NCBI GenBank assembly: GCA_014871385.1
Contig: CM026425.1
Coordinates: forward strand, 12,329,152-12,393,151
Length of the DNA stretch: 64,000 nucleotides
Source: Ceratodon purpureus
Lineage: Eukaryota; Streptophyta; Bryopsida; Pseudoditrichales; Ditrichaceae
Direction: 5' to 3'
Part shown: positions 63,617-64,000 of the stretch, one piece after another
Layout of the letters: each line of letters opens with the position of its first letter
Numbering within the stretch: position 1 is the first letter of the stretch
Position numbers and translations under genes: made by a program
Notes under the pieces: generated by a model
What the model saw: the letters and a program-made list of their open reading frames with translations, nothing else
What the model was told of the DNA's origin: nothing
Databases searched by the model: none

Positions 63617-64000
63617 TGAATTCAATGAGTTGTATGATAAGATTGGGGTCTATTTGTGTGGAGGGGTCATTTTGATATGATAGTTCTTTGATACAAAGAG
63701 TATTAGGTCTAAATCTTGAGTCACACTGGCATCTTTGCGCACCACATGCGCAAAGAAGTAGCCAATTAAGAATGGTATTTTATTGAGGTTTATTATTGAA
63801 GGTGCGAGCATTCATGAGAATATAACAACAAGATTTTTAAGATGATATTAGTAATTTCTTAATTTCCTACACTACTTTGTTGTGTCTATTGACGTAAAGT
63901 GAATAAATGTGTTTTTGTTTGCATGTAAGTAATACATGTAACTATGTATCTAGTTTGTATGAGTTGCAAATGGGGTATGAAATAGAAGGATATTTTTGTC
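63617..64000. other. AT-rich sequence to the window end
   Basis: I see no gene or element here. Confidence 0.5.

Overview
This is nuclear chromosomal DNA of a land plant. The evidence is plant-type multi-exon genes (SWI3D, IREG3/MAR1-type ferroportin, membrin, BI-1, cytochrome b561, DDX41/RH35, eIF1), eukaryotic tRNA genes without an encoded CCA end, and plant transposon families (CACTA/En-Spm, Stowaway, PIF/Harbinger, L1-like LINE). Introns are mostly 70-600 bp. I cannot name the species. The sequence divergence from seed-plant proteins I remember is compatible with a bryophyte or lycophyte, but that is a weak guess.

Layout. 1-4440: decayed LINE on the minus strand. 4791-5084: Stowaway-like MITE. 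6171-7212 (-): membrin, a Golgi Qb-SNARE. 8767-13753 (-): complete 13-exon organellar ferroportin (IREG3/MAR1 type) with two copies of one coding exon. 17052-22603 (-): SWI3D chromatin-remodelling subunit, 8 exons. 23550-24580: broken PIF/Harbinger transposase carrying a 119-bp CACTA-like foldback. 25874-28337 (+): six-exon Bax inhibitor-1 in very AT-rich DNA. 28589-44249: a 15,661-bp CACTA element with 29-bp perfect terminal inverted repeats and a TTT target duplication. It carries an open transposase of about 1,198 codons, a TNPA-like gene on the other strand, two unrecognised genes, and several exons captured from a SEC23D-like host gene. 45198-46912 (-): cytochrome b561. 48589-50430 (+): intronless DDX41/RH35 helicase. 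51403-58204: a large palindrome with two 2,816-bp arms around a 1,170-bp spacer; each arm carries a tRNA-Ala(AGC)/tRNA-Thr(AGT) pair and the spacer holds a LINE fragment. 60261-61433 (-): three-exon eIF1/SUI1. 63274-63613: non-autonomous CACTA element packed with AAGACAT motifs.

The host genes are unrelated housekeeping genes and share no pathway; the interest is structural. The four strongest signals are the equal-length, phase-incompatible duplicate exons in the ferroportin gene (predicted mutually exclusive splicing), the gene-capturing and apparently intact CACTA element, the palindrome that doubles a tRNA pair, and the unknown two-exon gene inside the CACTA element. Exon joins were worked out by hand from splice consensus, phase and family similarity; no transcript evidence was available.
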